From IMG/VR virus record IMGVR_UViG_3300031857_001478, positions 1 through 22,805 of that record: DNA of 22,805 bases. One strand, given 5' to 3'. The notes beneath the pieces are model-generated. The model did not search any database. It was not told the origin of the DNA and saw nothing but the letters and a program-made list of their open reading frames with translations. The DNA is from a virus. This document shows, in pieces, positions 12,751-22,200 of this stretch. Position 1 is the first letter of the stretch, and each line of letters opens with the position of its first letter. A program made the translations under genes and the position numbers.

Positions 12751-13266
12751 TTAAATTAATGTAGCTAAGATAGCATCTGACACAGTAGAAGCCATCTCAG
12801 GCTCTTCTCCTGTAAACGTCAAAGTATATCCGTTTAGGTCAGCTTTAGCAGTACCCGAACCACCTTCGTTAGTAGTTAAGTCCATTCCATTTGTCATTCC
12901 CAATACCCAGTTCAATCCGTTTTGGTCTTTAACAATTATAGATAGTCTCTTTTGTGCTAGTAAACGAATAACGTTTCTCTTTGCTACTTCACGTCTAGGA
13001 ATAACTAAAGTGATAACCTGAGTCTTGAAATTAGTTCCATTCTCAATACTGTTTGCTTCGCTCTCTGTATAGAATGAAGTATTTTTGTTGAACTCAAACT
13101 CGTAATAGTTTTCTCCTGAGTCAATAGAAATAGCAGAAACTACTCCATTTGATTCTGTGAACCCATCCTCTACATTGACAAAATCTGTAATGTATGCTTT
13201 TTTTATCCCACCGATGTTAGGTGAACAAGCAATGGTAACCCCACCTGTTAATAATGTACAAGCCAT
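12751..13266 (-). CDS. Major tail tube protein
   Basis: The 171-residue protein begins MACTLLTGGVTIACSPNIGG and has beta-sheet-type segments (YYEFEFNKNTSFYTESEANS, TQVITLVIPRREVAKRN, NWVLGMTNGMDLTTNEGG). The glycine-rich end (DLNGYTLTFTGEEPEMASTV) fits the small tail-tube fold that polymerises in rings around the tape measure. I recognise the family from Bacteroidota siphoviruses. It sits next to the capsid gene, each followed by its own hairpin, as expected for two abundant structural proteins. A decoration protein is a less likely alternative. Confidence 0.75.
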   Translation of the reverse strand: MACTLLTGGVTIACSPNIGGIKKAYITDFVNVEDGFTESNGVVSAISIDSGENYYEFEFNKNTSFYTESEANSIENGTNFKTQVITLVIPRREVAKRNVIRLLAQKRLSIIVKDQNGLNWVLGMTNGMDLTTNEGGSGTAKADLNGYTLTFTGEEPEMASTVSDAILATLI

Positions 13267-13282
13267 ATTTTTATTTTATTTT

Positions 13283-13304
13283 AAAAGGGGGATGTTACTC
13301 CCCC
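13283..13304 (-). terminator. GC-rich terminator after the capsid gene
   Basis: GGGGGA-TGTTAC-TCCCCC is a perfect 6-bp GC-rich stem in an AT-rich genome, followed on the minus strand by TTTTAAAAT. It lies between the capsid stop (13312) and the tail-tube start (13266). The T-run is only four long, so termination may be partial. Confidence 0.65.
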
Positions 13305-13311
13305 TGAATTA

Positions 13312-14208
13312 TTATGTATAATAAACAATCTCAGCACCTACACCATGACCAGTTCCGAATTTGAAACCAGCAACGAAGCGTACATTCTTATCTCCTAGAG
13401 TTTCGCCAGTATCAATTAATTTGATAGTCTCAAAATCTTCGATAAGGTCAGTAGCGAACCAAAGGTTCTCCCATTGACAAGCTACGATATCATTTGTAGG
13501 TAATCCGTTTACAACCTCCATTTGAACGTTTAAGAACATCATTGGTACATTCTTCTGCATATAAGACTCAACAGAAGTAGATGCAACCTTAGTGCGATAG
13601 AAACGAGCAGCAGCAGGAGAAACTAAAATTCTAGTGCGCTCATCGTCTATGATAGTATTAGGAATAGCATCGTAAACTTTTTGTAATTCAGTTATAATAT
13701 TAGAAGCACTTAAAGTAGTTCCCACAACATCGATTACAGTAGCATCAGCTAAGAATCCTTTCAACCAACCATCGCATAAGTCAACTGGTGAAGCTGCAGT
13801 ATCCCATTGCCAGATACCTTCTTCAATTTCTAAATTTAAAAATTCTTTCATCTTGAATAAAACGTACTCTTGGAAACTAGCAGGAATCTTTTCTTTCATA
13901 TCACCCGCTCCCATTTGCTCAGATAGCCACATATTGTAGAAATCCTTTTTACAAATGGTTTTATTTACCATTAAATCACAAGTCTCAATAGACTTCTCAG
14001 TAATAGTAACTGTTCCTTGTGAACTATAATCACACGCCCCAGCTTGTAGCAAATTAGCCACAGACATTGAAGGAATGTTCATTTTAGATTTTACATTTAC
14101 AAGTTTTCTAGCTTTAGACTTAGAATTTCCCTGTAACAAAATTGCAGAGTAAAACTCTTGCGCTTGTATCCCATCCCAAGTGGATGTACTGTCAGTAATT
14201 GTAGGCAT
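13312..14208 (-). CDS. Major capsid protein (HK97-fold)
   Basis: The 298-residue protein has a short N-terminal arm, then VKSKMNIPSMSVANLLQAG, the EYVLFKMKEFLNLEIEEGIW helix, and VYDAIPNTIIDDERTRILVSPAAARFYRT. The core ends NVRFVAGFKFGTGHGVGAEIVYYT. This matches HK97-fold capsid proteins in Bacteroidota phages. Its length and position after the protease support the call. The delta domain is not obvious, so the scaffold function likely comes from the C-terminal coiled coil of the upstream protease protein. The gene is followed by a GC-rich hairpin. Confidence 0.85.
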   Translation of the reverse strand: MPTITDSTSTWDGIQAQEFYSAILLQGNSKSKARKLVNVKSKMNIPSMSVANLLQAGACDYSSQGTVTITEKSIETCDLMVNKTICKKDFYNMWLSEQMGAGDMKEKIPASFQEYVLFKMKEFLNLEIEEGIWQWDTAASPVDLCDGWLKGFLADATVIDVVGTTLSASNIITELQKVYDAIPNTIIDDERTRILVSPAAARFYRTKVASTSVESYMQKNVPMMFLNVQMEVVNGLPTNDIVACQWENLWFATDLIEDFETIKLIDTGETLGDKNVRFVAGFKFGTGHGVGAEIVYYT

Positions 14209-14235
14209 AATTTTTTAGTATTTAAATTAAATGTA

Positions 14236-15393
14236 TTAAATTGCTTTTTCGTTTATTTTGCTCAATGCAATAACCTTTTGTAATAACTCATCACTAGTCA
14301 ACTTTACCGGTGGCTCAGTAGATAATCTTACTCTGTTGGTTTCAGGTTTAGCTATTGAATTAGTAGGTAGGCTATCCTTCATTGCAGAAAGTTCTGTTCT
14401 TAAAGTTTCTTTTTCCTCTTTAAGTTCGTTAATCGCTTGTCCAGTTCCCGCCTCAATCTCATTAAATCTTTGCTCCAATGCAGATACTCTAGCGTTCATT
14501 TCGTCTATTACTGGTTGTAACATTGCCTTAATAGATTCTAAATCCATAGGAGTAACTTCTGCCTTAACAGGAGCGTTTGGCTCTACTATCTTAGTAGATT
14601 CTACTTCTACTTCTACTTCAGGAGTTGGCTCAACTACCTTTGGCTCTTCTTTAACCGCCTCTGTGATTAACCCATCTTTAACGGTAATTAATCCAAATCC
14701 AGTTAGTATATAATCGCCATCTTTAGCGGCGAATTGCTGACCGTTTTCGTCTACCACAAATACAGGTGCGCCTACTTCAAAGTCAGATGCCGTTGTATAA
14801 ATTACTGTGCCATCTTCTAAAGTGGCTTCTTTTTCAAGTTTAAATTTTCCGTACTCCATATTATTTCTCATTTTTAATTTTTTCATATCAAAGAAACCCT
14901 CAATAGAGAAGCCTCTTAACTTTTGTGTTTTTATTTCCGATTGCCAAAAATCCTCATCCTCTATTTTAACAACTCCAAACCAAGTACCCTCAGGCAAATC
15001 GAATCCAAAGTTTTTGCTCTTATCATTTTCCGAAGCAGTTACCCAATTTTCAGAAACAAAGGCCACCGATAAAGTGCTACCGTCTTGATGCATTAGATTA
15101 ATAGACCTACCTCTTTGCTCTGCATTAAACTTGTCAGCTATTTCCTGAATAGTTTCTTTTGAAAACTTAATGTAGTATTCGCCATTCTCATCCTTTCGGT
15201 AAATCTTTTGTTCAGGAATTAAGAACGCACCCGCTATTTTCTTTTGCTCAGTTATTTCGGCTAAAGTAAAATGCTTGTTAAATGCAAACCAATTTACTTG
15301 AATTGCAGGTTCGTCAACTAAAGAAATAAATTGAGTGCCATGTTCCGACTTATTCAAAATAAGCTCATAGGTTGGCAAAGTGTCCTTTTCCAT
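14236..15393 (-). CDS. XkdF-like prohead protease fused to scaffold-like coiled coil
   Basis: The 385-residue protein begins with an XkdF-type protease region: FISLVDEPAIQ, GAFLIPEQKIYRKDENGEYY, INLMHQDGSTLSVAF, then GFDLPEGTWFGVVKIEDED and LRGFSIEGFFDM. A middle domain follows (LEDGTVIYTTASDFEVGAPV, DGDYILTGFGLITVKDG). The C-terminal third is a Glu/Val-rich linker and a coiled coil (LEQRFNEIEAG, ELKEEKETLRTEL) that could act as scaffold. Prohead proteases cleave scaffold and capsid during maturation. His/Ser catalytic residues are plausible (H in LMHQ, S in GFSIEG) but I cannot assign them firmly. It lies directly upstream of the capsid gene, as usual. Confidence 0.8.
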   Translation of the reverse strand: MEKDTLPTYELILNKSEHGTQFISLVDEPAIQVNWFAFNKHFTLAEITEQKKIAGAFLIPEQKIYRKDENGEYYIKFSKETIQEIADKFNAEQRGRSINLMHQDGSTLSVAFVSENWVTASENDKSKNFGFDLPEGTWFGVVKIEDEDFWQSEIKTQKLRGFSIEGFFDMKKLKMRNNMEYGKFKLEKEATLEDGTVIYTTASDFEVGAPVFVVDENGQQFAAKDGDYILTGFGLITVKDGLITEAVKEEPKVVEPTPEVEVEVESTKIVEPNAPVKAEVTPMDLESIKAMLQPVIDEMNARVSALEQRFNEIEAGTGQAINELKEEKETLRTELSAMKDSLPTNSIAKPETNRVRLSTEPPVKLTSDELLQKVIALSKINEKAI

Positions 15394-15415
15394 ACCTTTA
15401 TATGTATTTTTAATT

Positions 15416-15449
15416 TAAATCGTTTATTTTGAAAACTAAATCGATTTAG
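15416..15449. repeat. Perfect palindrome CTAAATCGATTTAG plus a partial copy, 21 bp apart
   Basis: CTAAATCGATTTAG (15436-15449) is a perfect 14-base palindrome spanning the tape-measure stop. TAAATCGTTTA (15416-15426) is a weaker copy; the shared TAAATCG units are 21 bases apart, two helical turns. On the minus strand the palindrome is followed by TTTTC, so it may also serve as a weak terminator. A near copy lies at 4245-4258. Confidence 0.4.
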
Positions 15450-17329
15450 CCAAAGGTTGCGTTAGCCTCAGCAACCTGCACCCTATTGTTAACGCTATTT
15501 ATTTCGGTAACTGAAACAAAAGTCTGTTGATTAGCTTGTGGATTGTTACCACCCGCCGTTGGGAATTGAAATGGAGTAGACGAAGTGTCGACAGTTGGTA
15601 GTGATGGTCCACTACCGAACCCACTATCTCCACCACCACCACCTCCCGAAGCAGAAGCACCGCCACCAAATTGAGTAGACGCAATTTTAGCCACGTTTGC
15701 CAAACCACCTGCAATAGCTAAACCCGCCGCGATAAAAGGTTGAGCAGGAAATAAAACAGATTGAGGATTAGCAGCAGCAGTAGCAAAAATTGCATTTGCT
15801 CCTTGATATGTTTTAATAATCGCATCCGCTATACTTATAGCTTTGTTTATTTGAAAAGCCTTTTTAGCGTTAGCTTCATTTTTTTTACCGAATAATTCAG
15901 TTAGTGATGAGAGAGTAGATAGTGTATCAGATATAGACTGAACTTTAGCATCATTAACTTCCTTTTGATAAGCTAAATCTTTTGTAGCAGTTTCATTCCC
16001 TGTTCTAGCTATTTCACTATACATAGAAGCCCATACATTTTTAGTGGCATCAGCTATATTTTGTTGCCCTACTAAATAGTCATCTGACTTTTTACTTTCA
16101 ATTACTTTTAATTCACTGTTAACTTGGTCTTCAAACGCTTTTCTTTTTTCAGCCTCTTCTTTTGCTTTAGCTGTTTTCTCCTCTTCTTGCTCTTTCCATT
16201 TATCGTAATTCTCTTTTTGTTTTTTTAATTTATTTTCCTCAGTCTTCGTTTCAAACTCTGTTAAGTCAGCCGAAAGTTTTTTTATCTCTTGAACCCTTTC
16301 ATTATTAGTTTTTATGTCAGCATTTTTTGACCTCCTCGCAGCCTCTTGAGCAAACACATTATCTTCACCCATCGTTTTTAAAAACAACTTTCTTTGCTCC
16401 TCCTGAAGTTGTTTGTCAATCTCATATTTTTTTATTTTTAACGCTATCTCTTTTCTAGTAAACTCGATTAAGTCTGTTAATTTTTGTTGCTCAATAGCAT
16501 ACGTATCTTTACCAGCCGCTTGTGCTAATCTTATTTCTTTATCATACCTATCTGTTACCGCTTGTTTTTGTTTCTCTATTAATTTTATTTCTTCACCTAA
16601 CGACTTACTCTTCTTTTGTAATTCCGCTATATTTTGACGAAGTAATTCCTTTTCCTTTTCTAAATTTTCCTGTCTTTTCCTTTCTGCTTCATTTGCATCG
16701 TCAACAGACTTTTTATAATTTTTATATGCTCCACTAGCGTCAAATAATCCTAGAGTAAGTAAATCAAATAATTCTAATTGTAATTGTATTGCGTAATCAA
16801 TTCCTGCAACAATTCCATCAAATACAGCAGAGACTGCATTACCGAAAACTTGAAACCCTTTTTTAATCCCATCAATGATAGAACCCATATCTAAGAATGA
16901 TACAATGATACCGCCGATAATGGTAGCTAGTAATATTAAAGGATTAGTTTTTAAAATTGAACCTAATAACTTAAAGCCTGATCCTACACCTTCGATAACT
17001 GGTTTAAGTGATACAAGTATTCCGATAAATGAGGATGCTTTAGCCTGTGCCTGTTCTATCTCCTCTGCACTATATCCTAACTCAGAACCAAACGAACCTA
17101 CAACGCCTGTGGCTAACGCAAATCCTCCCGCTATACCTTGCCCTACCTTCTCAATCTGTTCACCTTTTTTCTGTAAGTTTTCTAAACTTTTTTCAGTCTT
17201 AGCAGTATCAAACTTAGGCGAAATATTTTTTTGATTAACGCCATCTACGGCATTATCAATTTTATCAATATCCTGTAACGCTTGGTCAACGCCTTTGACC
17301 TCTGTATCTATTACTATTGTCTTTGCCAT
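15446..17329 (-). CDS. Tape measure protein
   Basis: The 627-residue protein starts with a segment conserved in Bacteroidota tape measures (IDTEVKGVDQALQDIDKID). Hydrophobic segments (GIAGGFALATGVVGSFG, NPLILLATIIGGIIVSF) lie in the first 160 residues, then a long charged coiled coil from about 215 to 430 (ERKRQENLEKEKELLRQNIA, KEQEEEKTAKAKEEAEKRKA). A Gly/Ser-rich stretch (GGGASASGGGGGGDSGFGSG) precedes the last residues. Tape measures set tail length and are packed inside the tube; at about 1.5 angstrom per residue the tail would be roughly 95 nm, a rule-of-thumb estimate. A siphovirus-like long tail is therefore likely. Its stop overlaps the palindrome at 15436. Confidence 0.9.
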   Translation of the reverse strand: MAKTIVIDTEVKGVDQALQDIDKIDNAVDGVNQKNISPKFDTAKTEKSLENLQKKGEQIEKVGQGIAGGFALATGVVGSFGSELGYSAEEIEQAQAKASSFIGILVSLKPVIEGVGSGFKLLGSILKTNPLILLATIIGGIIVSFLDMGSIIDGIKKGFQVFGNAVSAVFDGIVAGIDYAIQLQLELFDLLTLGLFDASGAYKNYKKSVDDANEAERKRQENLEKEKELLRQNIAELQKKSKSLGEEIKLIEKQKQAVTDRYDKEIRLAQAAGKDTYAIEQQKLTDLIEFTRKEIALKIKKYEIDKQLQEEQRKLFLKTMGEDNVFAQEAARRSKNADIKTNNERVQEIKKLSADLTEFETKTEENKLKKQKENYDKWKEQEEEKTAKAKEEAEKRKAFEDQVNSELKVIESKKSDDYLVGQQNIADATKNVWASMYSEIARTGNETATKDLAYQKEVNDAKVQSISDTLSTLSSLTELFGKKNEANAKKAFQINKAISIADAIIKTYQGANAIFATAAANPQSVLFPAQPFIAAGLAIAGGLANVAKIASTQFGGGASASGGGGGGDSGFGSGPSLPTVDTSSTPFQFPTAGGNNPQANQQTFVSVTEINSVNNRVQVAEANATFG

Positions 17330-17332
17330 TCT

Positions 17333-17638
17333 TTAATTTATTTCACAGTTATAACCTAATTCTATAAATCTATTTTTTGCATATTCCAACGCCACGTCAA
17401 TAGACTGTGTCTCGGTTTCTAATATCACAAAGTCAAATGATAATTGATTGATGTCGGTCATTAACTCACTTGCATTTTTGTAAGAGTCGTAATTCAAATA
17501 AGTGTTAACGGTAACTGATATTGTTAACCCATCTTGCAAACATATTAGTGATGCCCTACCGTACACCGATGGCAATTCAATATCCGTTCCTTTGATGTGA
17601 ATTTTTTTCGCATCTGTTGTGCTAATTTCTAATCCCAT
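17333..17638 (-). CDS. Small tail-associated hypothetical protein
   Basis: This encodes 101 residues with repeated strands (KIHIKGTDIELPSVYGRASL, LQDGLTISVTVNTYLNYDSY) and a C-terminal helix (IDVALEYAKNRFIELGYNCEI). It lies between the fibre gene (one-base gap) and tape measure (three-base gap). In siphoviruses this position often carries small tail-assembly proteins, but I do not recognise a family and there is no frameshift signal linking it to the next gene that I can point to. Confidence 0.6.
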   Translation of the reverse strand: MGLEISTTDAKKIHIKGTDIELPSVYGRASLICLQDGLTISVTVNTYLNYDSYKNASELMTDINQLSFDFVILETETQSIDVALEYAKNRFIELGYNCEIN

Positions 17639-17639
17639 A

Positions 17640-19295
17640 TTAATCTAATCTTTTATATTTTAGTATTGAACCTTTCCACGTTCTCGATGTTCTACCCGCA
17701 CCCGCTGCATTATTTGCAAATTGAAATTTTAAAGTAGCATTAGCAGAAGCAGTAAATGAATATGCAATTTTACTATGCACAAGGAAATCTAAATCAGATT
17801 CAGCACCTATTGCAATAGCAGTTGTTGCACTTGTTGAGTTTGCAGTTACTATAACATTTTGCACCGCTGAAGTTGTATTTATACTTTGTATCGTTCCATA
17901 TCCTTTAATCGTTCCAGAACTTACTGCAAATCCCCATTTATAATCTCCTGTTGAGTTGTTTGCCGAAGTAGTTAAATTCATACTCACCATATAATGACCA
18001 CCCGCCACTACTGAAAATTGTAAATCAGTATCATCTTGTAATGTTGCATTATTAGTTACATCTTGATTTGCACTCTTAACAATTATACTCCATCCTTCAT
18101 TATTATTAGGTACTGCCCAAGTCCCATCACCTCTTAAAAACTTAGTAGTGTCATTCGGTGCTTTCGGAGCAAATCCGTGTTTGGTTGTGCTAACATCATT
18201 TGTCGTGTTATCACTCAATGAAAGTCCAGTCTCAACTAATCCACCGCAATTTGTTAGCGTTCCTGACGAAGGAGTGCCTAGTGCATCACTCTGAAAAACA
18301 AAGTTACCATCGGAACAAGCAGTATCAAACTCAGATTTTGTCCCCGACAAAGCAGAGATAACCGCCTTATTCTCCCATAATGTATTCGAGTTATTATAGA
18401 ATATTCCTTGATTATTTAATGGAGTAACAATCTTCACATCGTGAAGTTCATCAAACTCATAACCATTTTGAACTCTCACATACATTCGCCCCGCACTTCC
18501 CGCACTTGCCGTTGTGCAAAATCCTAAATATACTAAGTGATTCGGAGCAGATGGCTTTACATTAGTAATCGTTCCCGCCGTTGCACCCAAATAAATGGCA
18601 TCCCCATCTGAAAAAGTAGAAGTAGGTAATGTACTTAACCCATCTAATAAACCATTAACTATAATTAATCCCTTTTGATTCGCTGCTATTGAAGTAGACA
18701 AAACAAGTCCTACCGTTTGTGCAGAAGTAGCATCTGTGGTATTAGATGCCAACTTAACCGTTAATCTATCGCCTGTGCCACTAAATGCGTAAACTGGTTG
18801 ACCTTTGGTTATAGTTACAGAATCGTCATTGGTAACATAAGCAAGTAATGTATTCGGAGCAGTTCCGATTACTTGGAAATTATTGGCAGTTGAATTGTAG
18901 ATGCAAAACATTTCCGCACCATCTATAATATCACCACCAATTAATTGCCCATTATTATTTCTATACAATGGAATCGCTCCAAGTGAATTTATGTTCAATG
19001 TGCATACCGTTGTATTTCCATTTGTAAATCTAATTAAGTAAGCATCGCCATCATTGTAAGCAGTAATACCACTAATAGTAGAAGTATAGGTATCTGTTCC
19101 CGAAGCTGTGCCTTTAAATATTCCATCTCCACTACCACCACCGCCACCACTAGAAGCGATAGTAATATTTACTCTATCGTTAGCCGAATCGTCAGCAACG
19201 GTCAAAGTAACATTGCTACCCTCAATAAAGTTTAGCGTTTTTCTTTTACCTATTAGCGTTCCCGCTTTCCTAATTATGTTAAATATCATGCTCAT
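17640..19295 (-). CDS. Tail fibre / receptor-binding-like protein
   Basis: The start at 19295 gives 551 residues and a four-base ATGA overlap with the tail protein upstream; the longer start at 19307 does not. An N-terminal segment (FIEGSNVTLTVADDSANDRV) leads through SSGGGGGSGDG to several beta-rich repeats. Residues near 340-390 carry GTPSSGTLTNCGG and KHGFAPKAPNDTTKFLRGDG, which are typical of phage fibre shafts. The C-terminal 130 residues (QFSVVAGGHYMVSMNLTTSA, TLKFQFANNAAGAGRTSRTW) look like a jelly-roll-type tip. The protein is probably trimeric and contacts the host surface. The receptor is unknown. Confidence 0.75.
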   Translation of the reverse strand: MSMIFNIIRKAGTLIGKRKTLNFIEGSNVTLTVADDSANDRVNITIASSGGGGGSGDGIFKGTASGTDTYTSTISGITAYNDGDAYLIRFTNGNTTVCTLNINSLGAIPLYRNNNGQLIGGDIIDGAEMFCIYNSTANNFQVIGTAPNTLLAYVTNDDSVTITKGQPVYAFSGTGDRLTVKLASNTTDATSAQTVGLVLSTSIAANQKGLIIVNGLLDGLSTLPTSTFSDGDAIYLGATAGTITNVKPSAPNHLVYLGFCTTASAGSAGRMYVRVQNGYEFDELHDVKIVTPLNNQGIFYNNSNTLWENKAVISALSGTKSEFDTACSDGNFVFQSDALGTPSSGTLTNCGGLVETGLSLSDNTTNDVSTTKHGFAPKAPNDTTKFLRGDGTWAVPNNNEGWSIIVKSANQDVTNNATLQDDTDLQFSVVAGGHYMVSMNLTTSANNSTGDYKWGFAVSSGTIKGYGTIQSINTTSAVQNVIVTANSTSATTAIAIGAESDLDFLVHSKIAYSFTASANATLKFQFANNAAGAGRTSRTWKGSILKYKRLD

Positions 19296-22200
19296 ATTAA
19301 ATTCCAATTTACGCCATCACTCACAATAGTACAAATATCATATTGAACCTTTATTATATATGTTGATATACTATCAATAGTTTCTACACTTGCAGGATCA
19401 ACAGTTACTGTGTTTGCACTTGAATCTATTTTTTTAATTGTAATCGGAATACCTATAACATCGGCGCAATTATCTAAAGTAATTGTAATATTGCCACTAG
19501 TAGCATCCACTAAAATTAAATTACCAGTTCCAAGTCCGGCCTTGAAATTAGTATTCACAAACTCTATTGATCCTTCTCCATCAATAGCCACTCCATTAAC
19601 ATAAGTAGTATTGCTTCTCGTTACCGTTGTGTTATTTCCAAAAATAACTACATTCTCAAAGTCGCCATTAACAGAGTTGTTATCTCCATTAATAGTTATA
19701 TTCCTTGCACCAAAACCTATAATATTATTATCGCCTGAAACTTTTATTCCTGTGTTATTACCACCGTAAAAATTATTTACCCCATCCATTTGCCTAGTTG
19801 GATTTTCAGAATTACCTAATCCAAAACCATTGCGTAAAGGTCTAGGTATTATTTCGCCTCCTAATGTAGCATCTACACCGTATGCTATTTGTAAGGTTGT
19901 TTTAGTAAATCCTGCAAAATCTTTAGCTAAAATAAACTCACATAATGTTAACCCTGTTGAGTTAATATCGTAATCCATTATTTTATTCAGCCTTAGTAAA
20001 TGCTTGTCTATTCTAATCAATTTAGCAAAATCCAAATTGAGAATATCCATAGGTTTAATGTGCAAGTAGGCTTTTACTAACTTACTATTTTTGTCAGTAA
20101 TCTCATCCAAATATCTTGCGTGAAATCTATTATATAAATTATTATTAGTCCACGCTCCATAGTTATAATAGGTAGCGTCAGGATAGCCAAAGTTCAAATC
20201 GTGAATAGGCATCCAAACATTATCTAAGTGACCTGCATAAGCGTAGGTATATTCAGTAACACTAGACGAAGTACCATAAGTAATCGTATAAGGAAACTTA
20301 GTACCTCGTAAAGAATAAAATAATAACCTAATATTACTTGCTATTCTATTCTGAGTTATTACACCTTCTTTAACGATTGACGTAATTACTCTATCTGTGC
20401 CTACTGGATAATCTACTAGTGGTGAAGCTGAAAATATAGGCTCTATAACTGTTTCCCCCGATAAGAAATCATTATCAATATCCACAATCTTAGTTCCGTA
20501 AACCCTCGCATAATACTGTTCGTGATTTTGATTAAAAGCATCCTTATCAGTTTTATATTTAAGTGTATATCTTTTAGAGTTAAGTTCACCCATCGGAGTA
20601 ATATCAATATCCCTAGTAATATCTAATTTATTTGTCCAATCTAATACGCTTGAACTATAAAAACTATCTCTAGGTTCGATAACTAATTTTTTACTATTGT
20701 CGCCATCAGGCTCGACAAATAATTTGAATGTTTTTATAATAGAAGAGAGGAAATCACTTTGTAAAATATCTTTAGGTATAGCGTTGTTTAATTCGATAGT
20801 TGCACCTTCACCGATTACCGTATTTACCATTCTACATTGTAAAAAAGTACCTTGTAATATTTGTAATTTTACTGTCTGTGAAGTAGTATAATAATTATTA
20901 CTAGAATCCTTTAATGTATATCCAAAACTTCCTCGTATTCTAAAATCTACAATATCCCCCGCCGTTAAAAATAAACTAGGAGAAGTGCCTTGTAAGTTTC
21001 CTCCACTAGAAGTAAACGCTCCTGTATAAGCCTGAGCAAATGTATTAATACTATTAACACGAATAACAAAAGTTATAAAATTAGCACTATTTAATCTACT
21101 ATATCCCGCAGGAATACCATCTAAAATAACTGACTTAATTACATTCCAATTAAAATTATAATAGCCAGTTACAGGAGCAGTATATTCTCCCGTAGGTACA
21201 TAGTAATTACTATAGTCATCATTATTACCATTGGTAGAATCATTGTCAGGCTCTATTGGCTCATCAAAATTAAAATTGTAAAATATACCAGTTGATGTAT
21301 CGGTAACTAGACTTTCATTAGCGCTTAGTGTCGCTTTAAATTCTCTCTCTAACACTTCAGCCTGTGATATTGCGAATGTGTCCTTATTGAATGGAATTAT
21401 TAAACTTTTAAAATATTGTGAATCAAAAAAAGTAGAACTATAAGTATATCCCGCATTTTCAAAAATCTTATCAATATAATTCTTTACATAGATAGCGGGA
21501 AAAAAATGCTCTATATCCCAAGACGAGCCAGTATTCAAACCGTAATCTATCATACTATAAACATAACCAACGCCTAGCCTTGTAACCTTTTTTGCCGTTC
21601 CTGTTTCAATACCTACGTCTTCACCGTAAACCATCCACAAGGTAACAGTAGTGGAACTATCTACCGACTTAACAAAAAAGAAACCGTTATAATGTGAGTT
21701 ATTAGCATTGCTAGTCTTTACAATGTAAACTTCATCGTCAACCGATAATGAATGAGCAGAGCCAAATACTACTTGTAAATATCCTGAATTATATGCAAAT
21801 GAATTTATAAATAATGAAGAGCCTAGCGTTATACTATTTTGTCCAGTTACTCCATTTAATACTGTGTTACCTATTGCAGAATTGCTAACATTGGTATAAG
21901 TGTAATCGTGATCCCATTCGCTAAAATCTAAATCGTGCAAATAGTCGCCTGTAATGTTCTTAAATAAATCAGCAGTTTCACCAAAGAACGATAACTCATA
22001 TTGAATACGGTTATAGTCATTGCTACCGTTGTTTTTTCTTTTGATATTTAATAAACGAACGTACCCCACAAAATCATTAACCCCATCCTGAATAATTACA
22101 CAACGTACTTTTTTATTTACATTGAATAAACTATCACCGCTAATCTCGTAAACGTGTTTAAACGCTTTATTATTGTTTGCAGTACCTTTAAAAGTAGCAG

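Noticed and set aside
14258-15088. Plus-strand open frames across the protease gene
   Set aside because: They are low-complexity Ser/Thr/Ile-rich mirror frames of a strong minus-strand gene with family motifs.
15499-15714. Short minus-strand frame within the end of the tape measure gene
   Set aside because: It is a shifted reading of the Gly/Ser-rich region with no sensible start region.
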